A stretch of DNA of 64,000 nt from Candidatus Krumholzibacteriota bacterium (GTDB lineage: Bacteria > Krumholzibacteriota > Krumholzibacteriia > Krumholzibacteriales > Krumholzibacteriaceae): positions 1 to 64,000 of the forward strand of contig JAFGCX010000025.1 of NCBI GenBank assembly GCA_016932415.1, written 5' to 3'. The notes beneath the pieces were generated by a model. The model was not told the origin of the DNA and ran no database searches. It saw only the letters and a program-made list of their open reading frames with translations. Shown here piece after piece: positions 53,328 through 62,689 of the stretch. The position numbers and the translations under genes are program-made. Position 1 is the first letter of the stretch, and every line of letters begins with the position of its first letter.

Positions 53328-54047
53328 TTACTCTCCCTTTACGGTCTTCACCCTGGACTGCCTTAACTCTTTCCAGAAAGGCTTGTAAAGAAAACTGTCC
53401 TTATCCAGATTGCAAAGCTGTTTGAACATCGGTTTTGTGACGGTAAGGGCAAGTAGATCCGGCGGTAGGAACTTTCTCATGGCAATATCCGTCGCGCCGA
53501 TGATCGCTTTCGGAAGATCCAGATCGCCTAATAGCGCTGCCATCTGGCCGCAACCTGATCCAAAAGAAGAGATCGCTGGAAACCCTCCCGGTGAAGCATT
53601 GTGGTATTCCGCTCCGGTAAGCAGCAGGCTTAGCTGATCGGGATTAACAAAAAAAGTTACCGTTCTCAGGTAATCATACTGATTTTCTTTGAGAGGTCCG
53701 ATCACGATATACTTGTGCTGTTTCCTGTATGGGGATTGATTTTCAAGCCACTTCTCTATGATGGCAGGGGAAGATTTCAGGCCTTCCTTTTCAGCGAGGA
53801 ATTTCACCAGATTGTCGCGCGGCATCGACTCTACTCCGCAAAGCCAGTACCCGCCTCCCGGACACTTTATATTATCCTCGGAAACGATGATGCTTTTCCC
53901 TTCTGCCCAGTCTTGATAGGAGGAAAAAAAACACCGTCCCGGTTCGGCGAACGGTGCGAAAGGTTCTTTTTCCGGAGCATCATAAAGTCCGATCGGAACC
54001 ATGGTAATGCCGGCAATCTCGATAAGATCTCTAGCGTCTGGCTGCAT
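53328..54047 (-). CDS. DUF169 family protein
   Basis: 239 aa. DUF169 hallmarks: VPIGLYDAP, CPGGGYWLCG, LLTGAEYHNASPGGFPAISSFGSGCGQMAALLG and a C-terminal VTKPMFKQLCN. Conserved Cys and Gly-rich loops suggest a cofactor or metal site, and many members occur in methanogens and anaerobes, but no reaction is established. AAGGAGA ribosome site. It is coupled to the downstream MarC gene. Confidence 0.88.
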   Translation of the reverse strand: MQPDARDLIEIAGITMVPIGLYDAPEKEPFAPFAEPGRCFFSSYQDWAEGKSIIVSEDNIKCPGGGYWLCGVESMPRDNLVKFLAEKEGLKSSPAIIEKWLENQSPYRKQHKYIVIGPLKENQYDYLRTVTFFVNPDQLSLLLTGAEYHNASPGGFPAISSFGSGCGQMAALLGDLDLPKAIIGATDIAMRKFLPPDLLALTVTKPMFKQLCNLDKDSFLYKPFWKELRQSRVKTVKGE

Positions 54048-54238
54048 ATGAATTCTCCTTATTCTTAATTCCCCGCTTTGTTTTCTGCTGCATGGATCCG
54101 GTCAGTAATCCGCATTATGCCAGATTTCATCGATATTCATATATAAGAATCTTGAGGCGCGGGAAGTCTTCTTTGGTCAGTTCTTCTTCCAATCGTCATA
54201 GTACTTCAGCAGCATATTTTCCCTCTGGCTCGCGGCGA

Positions 54239-54826
54239 TCACCGGATATATCTGAAATGTCCCGTGACCGGATAGTCGAAGAGCATATCGGCGATCTCCG
54301 GCCCTCTGCCAATGTTGTGGGCGATCAGTGGCCTTTTTTCGTCAGGTGAGCGCTCGTATGTCACAATACCTATATGAGGCAGGCCACCGGGCAACATCCA
54401 TGTCACGATATCTCCCGCAGAGTAGTCGCCAGGGTCTGTGCTGATTCCCAGTACTTCTCCATGCCGTCGGAAGAATACCTGGAGATTCGGGACTCTCCTG
54501 TGATCTATATTGGGATCGGGGCTGCCCGACCCCCAAAAGTCCGGATATTCATCAAACGCGCCGGTCATGTCGACGTGGACCATTTCCTGCAGGTCGATTC
54601 CAACAGCTCGATAGGTCCGGATGATCAGATCGGTACAGACGCCGATACTATCCGGAACATCTCCCCCGGGATAAGCGATAGCCCTGTATGCCCCATCGTA
54701 GGTCACGCCGTGTCGAGTACGCTCGATCGCGGCTTCGACAAGCCGGCCTGTGAGGGTAGAATCCGGATTCTGCGCGAAAACTCCCGTAGCGACAATTATG
54801 ATCAGGGTGGCGGCAATTATCTTCAC
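54239..54826 (-). CDS. DUF1287 family exported protein
   Basis: 195 aa starting at GTG with a signal peptide (IIAATLIIIVATGVFA). DUF1287 core: VTYDGAYRAIAYPGGDVPDSIGVCTDLIIRTYRAVGIDLQEMVH...DMTG, DHRRVPNLQVFFRRHG, GDIVTWMLPGGLPHIGIV and AHNIGRGPEIADMLFDYPVTGHFRYI. Cys and His positions resemble NlpC/P60-like amidases, so a peptidoglycan link is possible. The reading ends at a TGA directly after GHFRYIR; see findings for a possible longer frame. Confidence 0.85.
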   Translation of the reverse strand: MKIIAATLIIIVATGVFAQNPDSTLTGRLVEAAIERTRHGVTYDGAYRAIAYPGGDVPDSIGVCTDLIIRTYRAVGIDLQEMVHVDMTGAFDEYPDFWGSGSPDPNIDHRRVPNLQVFFRRHGEVLGISTDPGDYSAGDIVTWMLPGGLPHIGIVTYERSPDEKRPLIAHNIGRGPEIADMLFDYPVTGHFRYIR

Positions 54827-54874
54827 TGGCCTGCCTCTGCGATACCGCGTATGACGATCCAGCCCGAAAAGGGT

Positions 54875-55807
54875 TTAGTTGCCATAGACATCTGTACTGA
54901 GATATTTAAGCCCCGAATCGACCATCAAGGTGACAACGCAGGCGTCCGGGCCCAATTTTTCCCCCACCCGGATGGCCGCGGTGACATTCGCCCCTGACGA
55001 CGTCCCTGCGAAAAGACCTTCCTCCCGGGCCAGGCGCCTGGTCATTTCTTTCGCCTCTTCAGTTTTGACCGCGACAGTCTCATCGATCAGGCCTGGATCC
55101 CACAGCGGAGGCTTATAACCAATCCCAACACCCTCGATCTTGTGGGGGCCGGCTTCTCCGCCCGACAATACGGCTGATTCACCGGGCTCGACGGCTATTG
55201 CCCTGATCCCGGGATTATATCGCTTCAGCACCGTCGCTACTCCACGAGACGAAGCCCCGGTACCCACAGACTGGACAAAAGCGTCTATCTCGCCATCTGT
55301 CTGGCTCAATATCTCTTCAGCAAGAGGATAATATCCAGCGATACTGTCAGTATTGTTGAGCTGGTCTGTCCAGTAAGTATGCGGTTTTCTGCTTGATTCC
55401 CTGGCCGTTTCGATCATATCGAGAATCAATTTCTTTGTGGTGCGTCCGCCTTCGCTCGGTACAAGGGTAAGCTCGGCCCCGAAAGCCGACATCTGGTTCA
55501 ACTTGTCCCTGCTGAACGCGTCGGAAGTGATAATATGAAGCTTGTACCCTTTAGCCACGCATATCAAAGCTAGCGAAACACCAGTGCTTCCTCCAGTGTA
55601 TTCGATAACAGTATCCCCTGGTTTCAACCTGCCATCTTCCTCCGCTCTTGAGATCATCGCCTGCGCGGCCCGGTCTTTCATGCTGCCCGTCGGATTTTCC
55701 CATTCCAGCTTCACAAAGATTTTCGCGCAGCCTGGCGGAACTACCTTTCGCAGTCGCACGATGGAAGTGTTCCCTATCGCCTGGAGTATATTATTATCAA
55801 TACCCAT
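54875..55807 (-). CDS. PLP-dependent cysteine synthase family protein
   Basis: 310 aa, fold-type II. The PLP Lys lies in NPTGSMKDRAAQAM, the phosphate loop is YTGGSTGVSLA and the pyridine-side Gly loop is GTGASSRGVATVL. It starts QAIGNTSIVRLRKVVPPG like CysK. The 'SMKD' rather than SxKD variant suggests a CysK/Cbs-like paralogue possibly using other substrates. Ribosome site GGGGG before the chosen ATG. No other cysteine-biosynthesis gene is adjacent. Confidence 0.9.
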   Translation of the reverse strand: MGIDNNILQAIGNTSIVRLRKVVPPGCAKIFVKLEWENPTGSMKDRAAQAMISRAEEDGRLKPGDTVIEYTGGSTGVSLALICVAKGYKLHIITSDAFSRDKLNQMSAFGAELTLVPSEGGRTTKKLILDMIETARESSRKPHTYWTDQLNNTDSIAGYYPLAEEILSQTDGEIDAFVQSVGTGASSRGVATVLKRYNPGIRAIAVEPGESAVLSGGEAGPHKIEGVGIGYKPPLWDPGLIDETVAVKTEEAKEMTRRLAREEGLFAGTSSGANVTAAIRVGEKLGPDACVVTLMVDSGLKYLSTDVYGN

Positions 55808-55963
55808 GGTCGACCCCCGCATTCACTTGTTCGATCTTTAATTTTCGAAGGAAATGTGCTGCCGAAATTAAACATCCCGTCAGAAATATTCATAAGTGAC
55901 TCGCCCCTTACGGATCCAACTGTCCTTTTCGTTATTCCCCCCTTTTCAGCAGTTTGAGTCCAA

Positions 55964-58771
55964 TTATTTTGTCAACACATGGCTCAACACTTCCAAAAGT
56001 TTTTTCTTTTTATATGGCTTGGCAACTATACCCCTGAAACCATATTCAGAATAGTTTGCCATAACAGGATCATTGGCGTATCCGCTTGAGACGATTACCT
56101 TCGCTTCAGGATTGATCTTGAGGATCTCCCTGATCGCGTCTTTTCCACCGACTCCTCCTGGAATCGTAAGATCCATGATAACAACATCAAAAGGCTCGCC
56201 GGCATCCATCGCGTCTTTATATATCTTGAGCATCTGCATGCCATCCAATGCCGTCTCAATTGCAAAGACTTCATTTTTGAGCATTCGCGAGACGACATCA
56301 CATATCATCTTTTCATCATCCATGACAAGCACTCTGGTGGTTTGATCTATTTTAATACTTTTTGAAGAAGGTCGCCCTTTTTCGATCAACAGAGATTGAT
56401 CAGATGCGGGCAGATACAACTTGAAGGTCGCGCCTTTACCATGTTTTGAATCGACACTGATGCTTCCACCATGGCTCTTGATGATTGAATAGACCGTTGT
56501 GAGACCCAACCCGTTACCCGCGTGCTTCGTAGTAAAATAAGGATCGAATATCCGGCCAAGATGATTCCGGTCGATTCCAATACCTTCATCTGCCACGGTT
56601 ATCTTGATATATTTTCCTTCGTCCAGCCCCTGGATCTCGTTTGCTGAAATATCGACATTCACCATTGTGATATATAGATGACCTCCATCCGGCATAGCTT
56701 GTTTGGAATTTATCGTGAGGTTGGAAAAAACCTGTTGTATTTGTCCTCTATCCGCCTCGACCGGCCAAAGGTCATCTCCATGCTTAAAAACCGGTAATAC
56801 ATTGCTGCCCGAAAGATCAAACCGAACGACTTCCTCTATCAGCGTGTCCAGGTTGACCCTCTCCTTTACGGGCGCCCCTCCCTTGGAAAAAGTAAGCAGT
56901 TGCTTTGCGAGCCGGATCGCCCGATCCATTGATTTTCCGGCATCTTCAAGCGGTTTGAAGCCGGGGTGATCTTCGGGAAGTTCTTCTTTAGCCAGCAAAA
57001 TATTCCCGAACAGCCCCATCAAGATATTGTTGAAATCGTGTGCTATTCCCCCTGCCAGGATACCGACACTTTTCAAATTTTCTGTCTTTCTCAATTCTTC
57101 TTCGGCCTTTTTTCGCTGTGTTATATCTATGAACACGCAGATAACCGCTGCCATTATCCCATCATCGTCAAAAACCGGGTGCGCCGTAAAAAGCGAGGGG
57201 AATGTTTCTCCTGATTTCCTTTCCAGCGTCGATTCTCCGCTGCAGCTTTTTCTGTATTCATTCATTTCTTTAAAACACCAGGCTACTTTATCGATTTCCT
57301 CCCGTGAATAAAGGATCATGATCGGCTTGCCCAGGACTTCTTCCGCCGCGTATCCGAATATCTGCTGGGCCCCGGGGCTGAAATCGACTATTTCCCCATT
57401 TTCACTGTCCCCTTCGACCTTTACAAAGGCTACATTCTTTGCCGCTTCAAATACCGCGCGGAGGTTCGCTTCGCTTTTGCGAAGAGATTCTTCGGCCTGC
57501 CTGCGATCCATTATCATCTTGTTGGCATTTTCTGCCATCTGGTCAAGTTCGGCAAACTGTATTACACCCCTGTCGATCGGATCGTCGGAAAATACCGCCC
57601 GATTGAAAAACAAGCTGAACAGATTGAAATCTTTTTTAAGTCTTCGGTTCAGCCTGCTGAATATAAAAAGCAACAACGCTACTACGCTGATAGTAATCAG
57701 AAGCGATTGAAGGATCCTCGATTTGATTTTATCGTTCAGCCCTGATTGAATCAGTGCGATTTCTGTTTCAACATCATCAAGATAGACGCCGGCTCCGATA
57801 ATCCATTCCAATTCCGGAATCCCGTAGATAAAAGAAGCTTTTGGCGAATCCTTCGTCATATCGGTCAGTTTATAAAACGAATAATAAATATAATCACCAT
57901 CGGGTATATGCGCGGCTTTGTACTCTTTGTCAAAAATGTTTTTCATTTTTTCTGGATCAGCGTCAAAGACCTCCCAGAGCTTTTGCGTTCCGGCCAAAAG
58001 TTTTCCGTTTGACACCAGAGCATCGCCGTTAAACTTGTTGACGAAAATATATCCTTCTTTGCCAAACCGGATCCTGCTGATGTCCAGGAGAAGGTTTTCC
58101 TTTATCCGTTTTGTAACATCATCAATATACAAGCCTGTTCCTATAAACCACCCGTACAGATTCAACCGCTTTACAAAAGATATTTTTTTAAAATCATCAC
58201 CTTCAGCATCCGGCTTTTTCCAGTAGTATTGATAAAAACCCTCTTCAGCCTGCTCCACGATATCAATCATATTTTTTGTGATGCTTCGTATTTCCGGATA
58301 CTGTTCTAATAACAGATTTTTACCGTTCAAATCGGATTTGCCAGGAAACAATATCGCAACTCCATCGACACGAATGATAAAATAGTATCCTCGATTCTGT
58401 TCAAACCGGATCGGAGTCAACGTGTTTAATATTATTTTTTGGATTTCATCCTCGTTTTTGCTGTTTTTATTTTCCTGATAAATATTTTGGACTATCGCGC
58501 ACGCTTCATAGACCCTGGATTCAATTTTTGATTTTACCTGATCTTCGCTTTGCTCTTTTTCATAAAGGATCATATCGACAACGCGTTCGACCTCACGCTT
58601 GATTATCTGTTTTTGACGATCAATATGATCTTCGCGCATTTGATCCGCTCGAATATTGAAATCCTGGTAAGAATCGATTACGTCAATGGTGATTATGCTC
58701 ACACCGATAGTTATTATGATGATAATCGACCATGACTGGATATATTTTATGAAACTGGTTTTATTCTTCAT
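55964..58771 (-). CDS. Cache-PAS hybrid sensor histidine kinase
   Basis: 935 aa. Membrane helix near residue 15-33, two extracytoplasmic Cache units (GYYFIIRVDGVAILFPG...GWFIGTGLYIDDV; GYIFVNKFNGDALVS...WIIGAGVYLDDV), a second helix (ILQSLLITISVVALLLFIF), a PAS domain (about 440-560), HisKA with phospho-His in GGIAHDFNNILMGLFGNIL, HATPase (DEGIGIDRNH; GNGLGLTTVYSI) and a C-terminal receiver (VLVMDDEKM; DVVIMDLTIPGG). A periplasmic small-molecule sensor that transfers to a further carrier. Stand-alone. Confidence 0.93.
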   Translation of the reverse strand: MKNKTSFIKYIQSWSIIIIITIGVSIITIDVIDSYQDFNIRADQMREDHIDRQKQIIKREVERVVDMILYEKEQSEDQVKSKIESRVYEACAIVQNIYQENKNSKNEDEIQKIILNTLTPIRFEQNRGYYFIIRVDGVAILFPGKSDLNGKNLLLEQYPEIRSITKNMIDIVEQAEEGFYQYYWKKPDAEGDDFKKISFVKRLNLYGWFIGTGLYIDDVTKRIKENLLLDISRIRFGKEGYIFVNKFNGDALVSNGKLLAGTQKLWEVFDADPEKMKNIFDKEYKAAHIPDGDYIYYSFYKLTDMTKDSPKASFIYGIPELEWIIGAGVYLDDVETEIALIQSGLNDKIKSRILQSLLITISVVALLLFIFSRLNRRLKKDFNLFSLFFNRAVFSDDPIDRGVIQFAELDQMAENANKMIMDRRQAEESLRKSEANLRAVFEAAKNVAFVKVEGDSENGEIVDFSPGAQQIFGYAAEEVLGKPIMILYSREEIDKVAWCFKEMNEYRKSCSGESTLERKSGETFPSLFTAHPVFDDDGIMAAVICVFIDITQRKKAEEELRKTENLKSVGILAGGIAHDFNNILMGLFGNILLAKEELPEDHPGFKPLEDAGKSMDRAIRLAKQLLTFSKGGAPVKERVNLDTLIEEVVRFDLSGSNVLPVFKHGDDLWPVEADRGQIQQVFSNLTINSKQAMPDGGHLYITMVNVDISANEIQGLDEGKYIKITVADEGIGIDRNHLGRIFDPYFTTKHAGNGLGLTTVYSIIKSHGGSISVDSKHGKGATFKLYLPASDQSLLIEKGRPSSKSIKIDQTTRVLVMDDEKMICDVVSRMLKNEVFAIETALDGMQMLKIYKDAMDAGEPFDVVIMDLTIPGGVGGKDAIREILKINPEAKVIVSSGYANDPVMANYSEYGFRGIVAKPYKKKKLLEVLSHVLTK

Positions 58772-58844
58772 GCGCGGTCATCCACTACCAGGAAGTTTTA
58801 TCAACTCCGCGGCAACTTCGATTCACCCTTTCTGATGCATTCCT

Positions 58845-59216
58845 CTACCATTCAAGCCGGTCAAACTTTTCTCTGGTTATCTCCGATTTGACATTGCCGG
58901 TGTGAGAGATGCCTGCCGGTTCAAACAGCATCAGACGGACATGCCCCCGGGGAACGACTCGATGTTCCACTCCTTTTGGGACGATATAGAACTCTCCGGC
59001 CTGCAATGTTGTCTTCTTCTCCGTCTCAATGATCTCCAGGACACCAGCCAGCACGAAAAACATCTCATCCTCGCCGGCATGCGCATGCCACGGCACTTTG
59101 TCGCCTTCCAGCCGTACAATCATAACATATTGACCGTTCAACTCGCCAATGATCTTTGGCGAAAACGTATCGCTGAATTTTTCGAAACATCTATCGACAT
59201 TTACCGCCCTTGACAT
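58845..59216 (-). CDS. Cupin-domain protein
   Basis: About 123 aa, single cupin: motif 1 KVPWHAHAGEDEMFFVLAGVLEI (His47, His49 and Glu53 region) and motif 2 GEFYIVPKGVEHRVVPRG. The metal ligand set HxH-x3/4-E...H is complete, fitting a dioxygenase-like or isomerase-like or regulatory cupin. The second Met is chosen for GAGGAG about 7 bases upstream. Different from the other cupin of the window. Confidence 0.85.
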   Translation of the reverse strand: MSRAVNVDRCFEKFSDTFSPKIIGELNGQYVMIVRLEGDKVPWHAHAGEDEMFFVLAGVLEIIETEKKTTLQAGEFYIVPKGVEHRVVPRGHVRLMLFEPAGISHTGNVKSEITREKFDRLEW

Positions 59217-59318
59217 TCCCAACTCCTCTTGCTGATACCATGGATCCCTGTTATGAACATCCGGACATTACTCACATATTCTCCCTGTTCACATATTGCA
59301 TTTCATGTAGGTGATTCA

Positions 59319-59585
59319 TTAATACTGCACCGATACTCCTTGCGCCACCAGGGCCGGGATCTGTACGTTCAGCGCGGCCGTTCCTTCATTATCATCGTCG
59401 CCTGTGGCCGTCCATGTCAGGGTGGCCGTCGTGTCTGTGATCGAAACGACTGCCAGGTCGGTTATGGCCCCGGGCGCGATGCCCTCGTCATCGGTGCCCG
59501 TCGCGGATGAACAGGAGATCAGATGCAGCCCTGGCGGCATCAACAATACTATCGCGATGGCGATCCTGAGTATGAGTGATTTCAT
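59319..59585 (-). pseudogene. Truncated FN3-domain lipoprotein remnant
   Basis: 88 aa: signal sequence ending in lipobox LISC, then SSATGTDDEG and the first strands of a fibronectin type III domain (APGAITDLAVVSITDTTATLTWTATGDDDNEGTA). The FN3 fold stops after about three strands and the frame continues only to ALNVQIPALVAQG before a TAA. Complete relatives have several hundred residues after this point. Probably a decayed or frameshifted gene, though the signal peptide and lipobox are intact. Confidence 0.55.
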
Positions 59586-59886
59586 TGCAGATCCTTCTTT
59601 TTCCAGCAGGCGACAATCGCCCGCCGCGGGGTCTTGTCAATGGCCTCACCGTTGCCGCAGCCACTCTTCACGGGACCACAACGAATGAGGAACAACCGCA
59701 AACGTATTCGCCTGACAGCCATAATATTCTTCTCCATCTGAATGATAGATTTTATTTAAACCAGGGCACACAATACAAGTCTTATCCTAATACCCAATTC
59801 CCCTCTTTCACTGGAATTCCATCCCGCAGATGTGATATTCTCCTCTGAACAGAGTTCAACCCGTCAAGCAGAAAGAGGAAACGAAA
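59586..59886. other. 301-base intergenic region, nothing recognised
   Basis: Lies between the FN3 remnant and the divergent dipeptidyl peptidase gene. I see no coding pattern, no strong promoter pair and no clear hairpin. Confidence 0.5.
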
Positions 59887-62154
59887 ATGCGCCACGTCCA
59901 TCTTATTACTCCCGCGTTAATACTGTTATTTATATCGATCTTACCATTGTCAGCCATAGCGGAGAAGGAAGCCGCCAGATTGACTATCGAGCGTATTTTT
60001 GACGACCCGAGTCTCAGTGGACCGAGTCCGCGCTCGTTGAAGATCTCCCCTGACGGTTCGCGGGTGACTTTTCTCAAGGGTAAGGATACAGACGCCGCGC
60101 AGCTCGATCTCTGGGAATACAATATCGCTGACGGAGTCTCCCGGCTGCTTGTAGATTCCCAGGTGCTGTTGCCTGGTGAGGTGAAGCTGTCAGCGGAGGA
60201 AAGAGCCCGCCGCGAGAGGCAGAGGATCTCTGCCTTCAGTGGAATAGTCGAGTACAGCTGGTCCGAAGACGGCACGGCACTGCTGTTTCCGCTTGCCGGC
60301 GATATTTATCTTTATGATCTGACCCTGCCGCCTGAAAAGGCGATGACCAGGCTGACCGAGACAGGCGCATTCGAAACGGATGCCCGCTTTTCTCCCCTCG
60401 GTAATTTTGTTTCCTTTATACGCGACAAGGACCTTTTCGTGATAACCCGCGCCACTGGCGGTGAGCATCAGTTGACCAAGGGTGGCGGAGGCGTCGTCTC
60501 CAACGGTATGGCCGAGTTTGTGGCCCAGGAGGAAATGCACCGCTTCACCGGTTACTGGTGGTCAGACGATGAGAAGTATATCGCCTTCGAGACGTTCGAC
60601 GAATCCCCCGTACCGGTGGCAAAGCGTTACGAGATCAATGCCGAGGATTTTGTAGTGACCGAGCAGCGTTATCCGGCTGCCGGCGATCCGAACGTCCTGG
60701 TAGGCCTTGGTGTGGTCACGATCGCCGGTAAAAAGGCCGGCGATATCACCTGGATCGATCTGGGTGCAGAAAAGGATATCTATCTCGCGCGCGTCGACTG
60801 GTACGACGGTGAACACCTGATAGTCCAGCGTCAATCGCGTAACCAGCAGAGCCTTGACCTGCTGCTGGCCAACGTGCGCAGCGGCGAAGCGAACCGGTTC
60901 ATGCGGGAAGTCAGCGATACCTGGGTCGAGCTTCACGAAGACCTGCGCGTCCTGAAGAAGAGCCAGGGGTTCGTATGGAAAAGTGCCCGCGACGGATTTC
61001 CACACCTCTACGTGTGTGATACGGATAGCGGGGTCCTGACCCGGCTGACAAAAGGTGACTGGTGCGTGGAAAAGCTGCTCGGTGTCGATGAAGAAGCGGG
61101 GCTCGTGTATTTCATGGCAACCAAAGAGACCGTCCTTGAGAGACATCTCTACACCGCTGCCCTCGACGGCTCGGATCCTGATAGCCCGAGGCGGATAACT
61201 TCCCGAAGCGGTGTCCATTACCTGGAATTCGCCGAAGACTGCAGCATATACATCGACAAGTTCTCGAACACCGATACGCCCCCCCAGGTCAGCGTGCACA
61301 GGGCCGATGGCACAAGGATCACCTGGTTGGAGGAAAACGCTCTTTCCGAAGAACACCCGTATTTTCCGTACTCCCGCCGGCACGCCAAAGTGGAGTTCGG
61401 GACCCTGAAGGCCGAAGACGGCCAGGACCTCTACTATAGCATCATCAAGCCGGTACCTTTCGATCCCGATCGCAGATACCCCGTATTCGTCGACTGTTAC
61501 GGTGGGCCACGCGGCCAGCAGGTATACAACAACTGGCGCGGAGTCTGGAGCCTGTATTCGCAATATCTCGCCCGGCATGGATATGTCGTCTTCACTCTGG
61601 ACAACCGGGGCACGGGACATCGGGGAAAGAAGTTCGACGATCCGATCTACGGGCAGTTGGGAAAGATAGAAGTCGACGACCAGGCGGCCGGCGCCAGATT
61701 CCTTGCGACCCTGCCGTACGTCGATCCTGAGCGCATAGGTATCTTCGGCTGGAGCTACGGCGGGTACATGGTCCTTATGACCATGACGAAAGTTCCCGGC
61801 CTGTTTCACGCTGGCGCGTCGGTCGCTCCGGTCACCGATTACCGGCTTTACGACACTCATTATACCGAGCGCTACCTTGGCCTGCCTGGCGTAAACAGCG
61901 ACGGGTACGAAGCGACATCAGTATTTCCCTGGTTGGATGCTCTCCGGGGGCCTTTGCTGGTGGTACACGGCATGGCCGATGATAACGTCCTGTTCACCAA
62001 CAGTACGCGGCTCTTCAAGGAGCTTCAGGACAGGGTGATTCCGTTCGAGATGATGACCTACCCTGGAAAGAAGCACAGCATCACCGGCAAAGCGACCAGG
62101 ACTCACCTGTTCGAGACTATAACAAGTTTCATGGACCGGCATCTGAAGGAGTAA
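59887..62154 (+). CDS. Exported dipeptidyl peptidase IV (S9 family)
   Basis: 755 aa with a signal peptide (ALILLFISILPLSAIAE). A beta-propeller (about 40-490) precedes an alpha/beta-hydrolase domain with Ser623 (GWSYGGYM), Asp699 (DDNVLFTNS) and His730 (GKKHSITGK). The double Glu of DPP-IV, which binds the free N-terminus, is Glu215-Glu216 (FVAQEEMHR). Spacing matches human DPP4 (Ser630, Asp708, His740). It should remove X-Pro dipeptides in the periplasm. Together with the M28 and C69 enzymes it completes a peptide-degrading set. Confidence 0.95.
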   Translation: MRHVHLITPALILLFISILPLSAIAEKEAARLTIERIFDDPSLSGPSPRSLKISPDGSRVTFLKGKDTDAAQLDLWEYNIADGVSRLLVDSQVLLPGEVKLSAEERARRERQRISAFSGIVEYSWSEDGTALLFPLAGDIYLYDLTLPPEKAMTRLTETGAFETDARFSPLGNFVSFIRDKDLFVITRATGGEHQLTKGGGGVVSNGMAEFVAQEEMHRFTGYWWSDDEKYIAFETFDESPVPVAKRYEINAEDFVVTEQRYPAAGDPNVLVGLGVVTIAGKKAGDITWIDLGAEKDIYLARVDWYDGEHLIVQRQSRNQQSLDLLLANVRSGEANRFMREVSDTWVELHEDLRVLKKSQGFVWKSARDGFPHLYVCDTDSGVLTRLTKGDWCVEKLLGVDEEAGLVYFMATKETVLERHLYTAALDGSDPDSPRRITSRSGVHYLEFAEDCSIYIDKFSNTDTPPQVSVHRADGTRITWLEENALSEEHPYFPYSRRHAKVEFGTLKAEDGQDLYYSIIKPVPFDPDRRYPVFVDCYGGPRGQQVYNNWRGVWSLYSQYLARHGYVVFTLDNRGTGHRGKKFDDPIYGQLGKIEVDDQAAGARFLATLPYVDPERIGIFGWSYGGYMVLMTMTKVPGLFHAGASVAPVTDYRLYDTHYTERYLGLPGVNSDGYEATSVFPWLDALRGPLLVVHGMADDNVLFTNSTRLFKELQDRVIPFEMMTYPGKKHSITGKATRTHLFETITSFMDRHLKE

Positions 62155-62191
62155 TGATCGCTGCCGGCAGTGATATTATATGACTCCATCA

Positions 62192-62689
62192 TTATTGTCT
62201 TATCAGTTTGACTCTTGCGAATATTTTACGTTGACCGTTTTCCTCCGAATCAATAAGCCATTCCCAGGTATCGTTATCCGGATCGCGGGTAAATGTATTA
62301 TAGATTATACTTTCATCAGGCAGTCTGAACACAAACGGCAGCTGATTTCCTTCACGTTTCGCGCGGCCGATTACTCCCGAAGAAAGACCACTTCCTCCGG
62401 TGTTATCAAGCCACAGGCATACGTACTGATCTGAGGTATCGTCCCAGCCGATAAGCACCGTGGCTTCATATTCAGGTTCACCGTCGACAGTCATCTCCCG
62501 GGATACTTCATTCAGCTGCAGGTAATAATGTCCAAGTACCCATTTCGCCTCAATATCATGTCTGGTCTCGTTTCCCGCAATCGTACCCTGCATAAGCCAC
62601 TTTCCAACCAACTGGTCAAGCATGGCATCCTGGAATCCTGGTTGTTGAGCGTATAATGGGCCTGCTGTTAAAATACTAATGGCCACCAA
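62192..62689 (-). CDS. DUF1579-like exported protein
   Basis: 165 aa. A short signal-like N-terminus (VAISILTAGPLYAQQ) and a lipocalin-like beta body: LDQLVGKWLMQGTI, IEAKWVLGHYYLQLNEVSREM, YEATVLIGWDDTSDQYVCLWLDNTGGSG and ARVKL. This is the DUF1579 pattern. The start is TTG (or GTG one codon on) lying inside the last codons of the serpin gene, a 22-base overlap, so translation is coupled. A longer start inside the serpin frame is not visible. Ligand unknown. Confidence 0.7.
   Translation of the reverse strand: MVAISILTAGPLYAQQPGFQDAMLDQLVGKWLMQGTIAGNETRHDIEAKWVLGHYYLQLNEVSREMTVDGEPEYEATVLIGWDDTSDQYVCLWLDNTGGSGLSSGVIGRAKREGNQLPFVFRLPDESIIYNTFTRDPDNDTWEWLIDSEENGQRKIFARVKLIRQ

Noticed and set aside
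60562-61860. Minus-strand 432-codon open frame
   Set aside because: Lies wholly inside the dipeptidyl peptidase gene; composition shows antisense shadow, no ribosome site.
62155-62191. Hairpin GCTGCC/GGCAGT after the peptidase gene as a terminator
   Set aside because: No loop of adequate size and no T tract.
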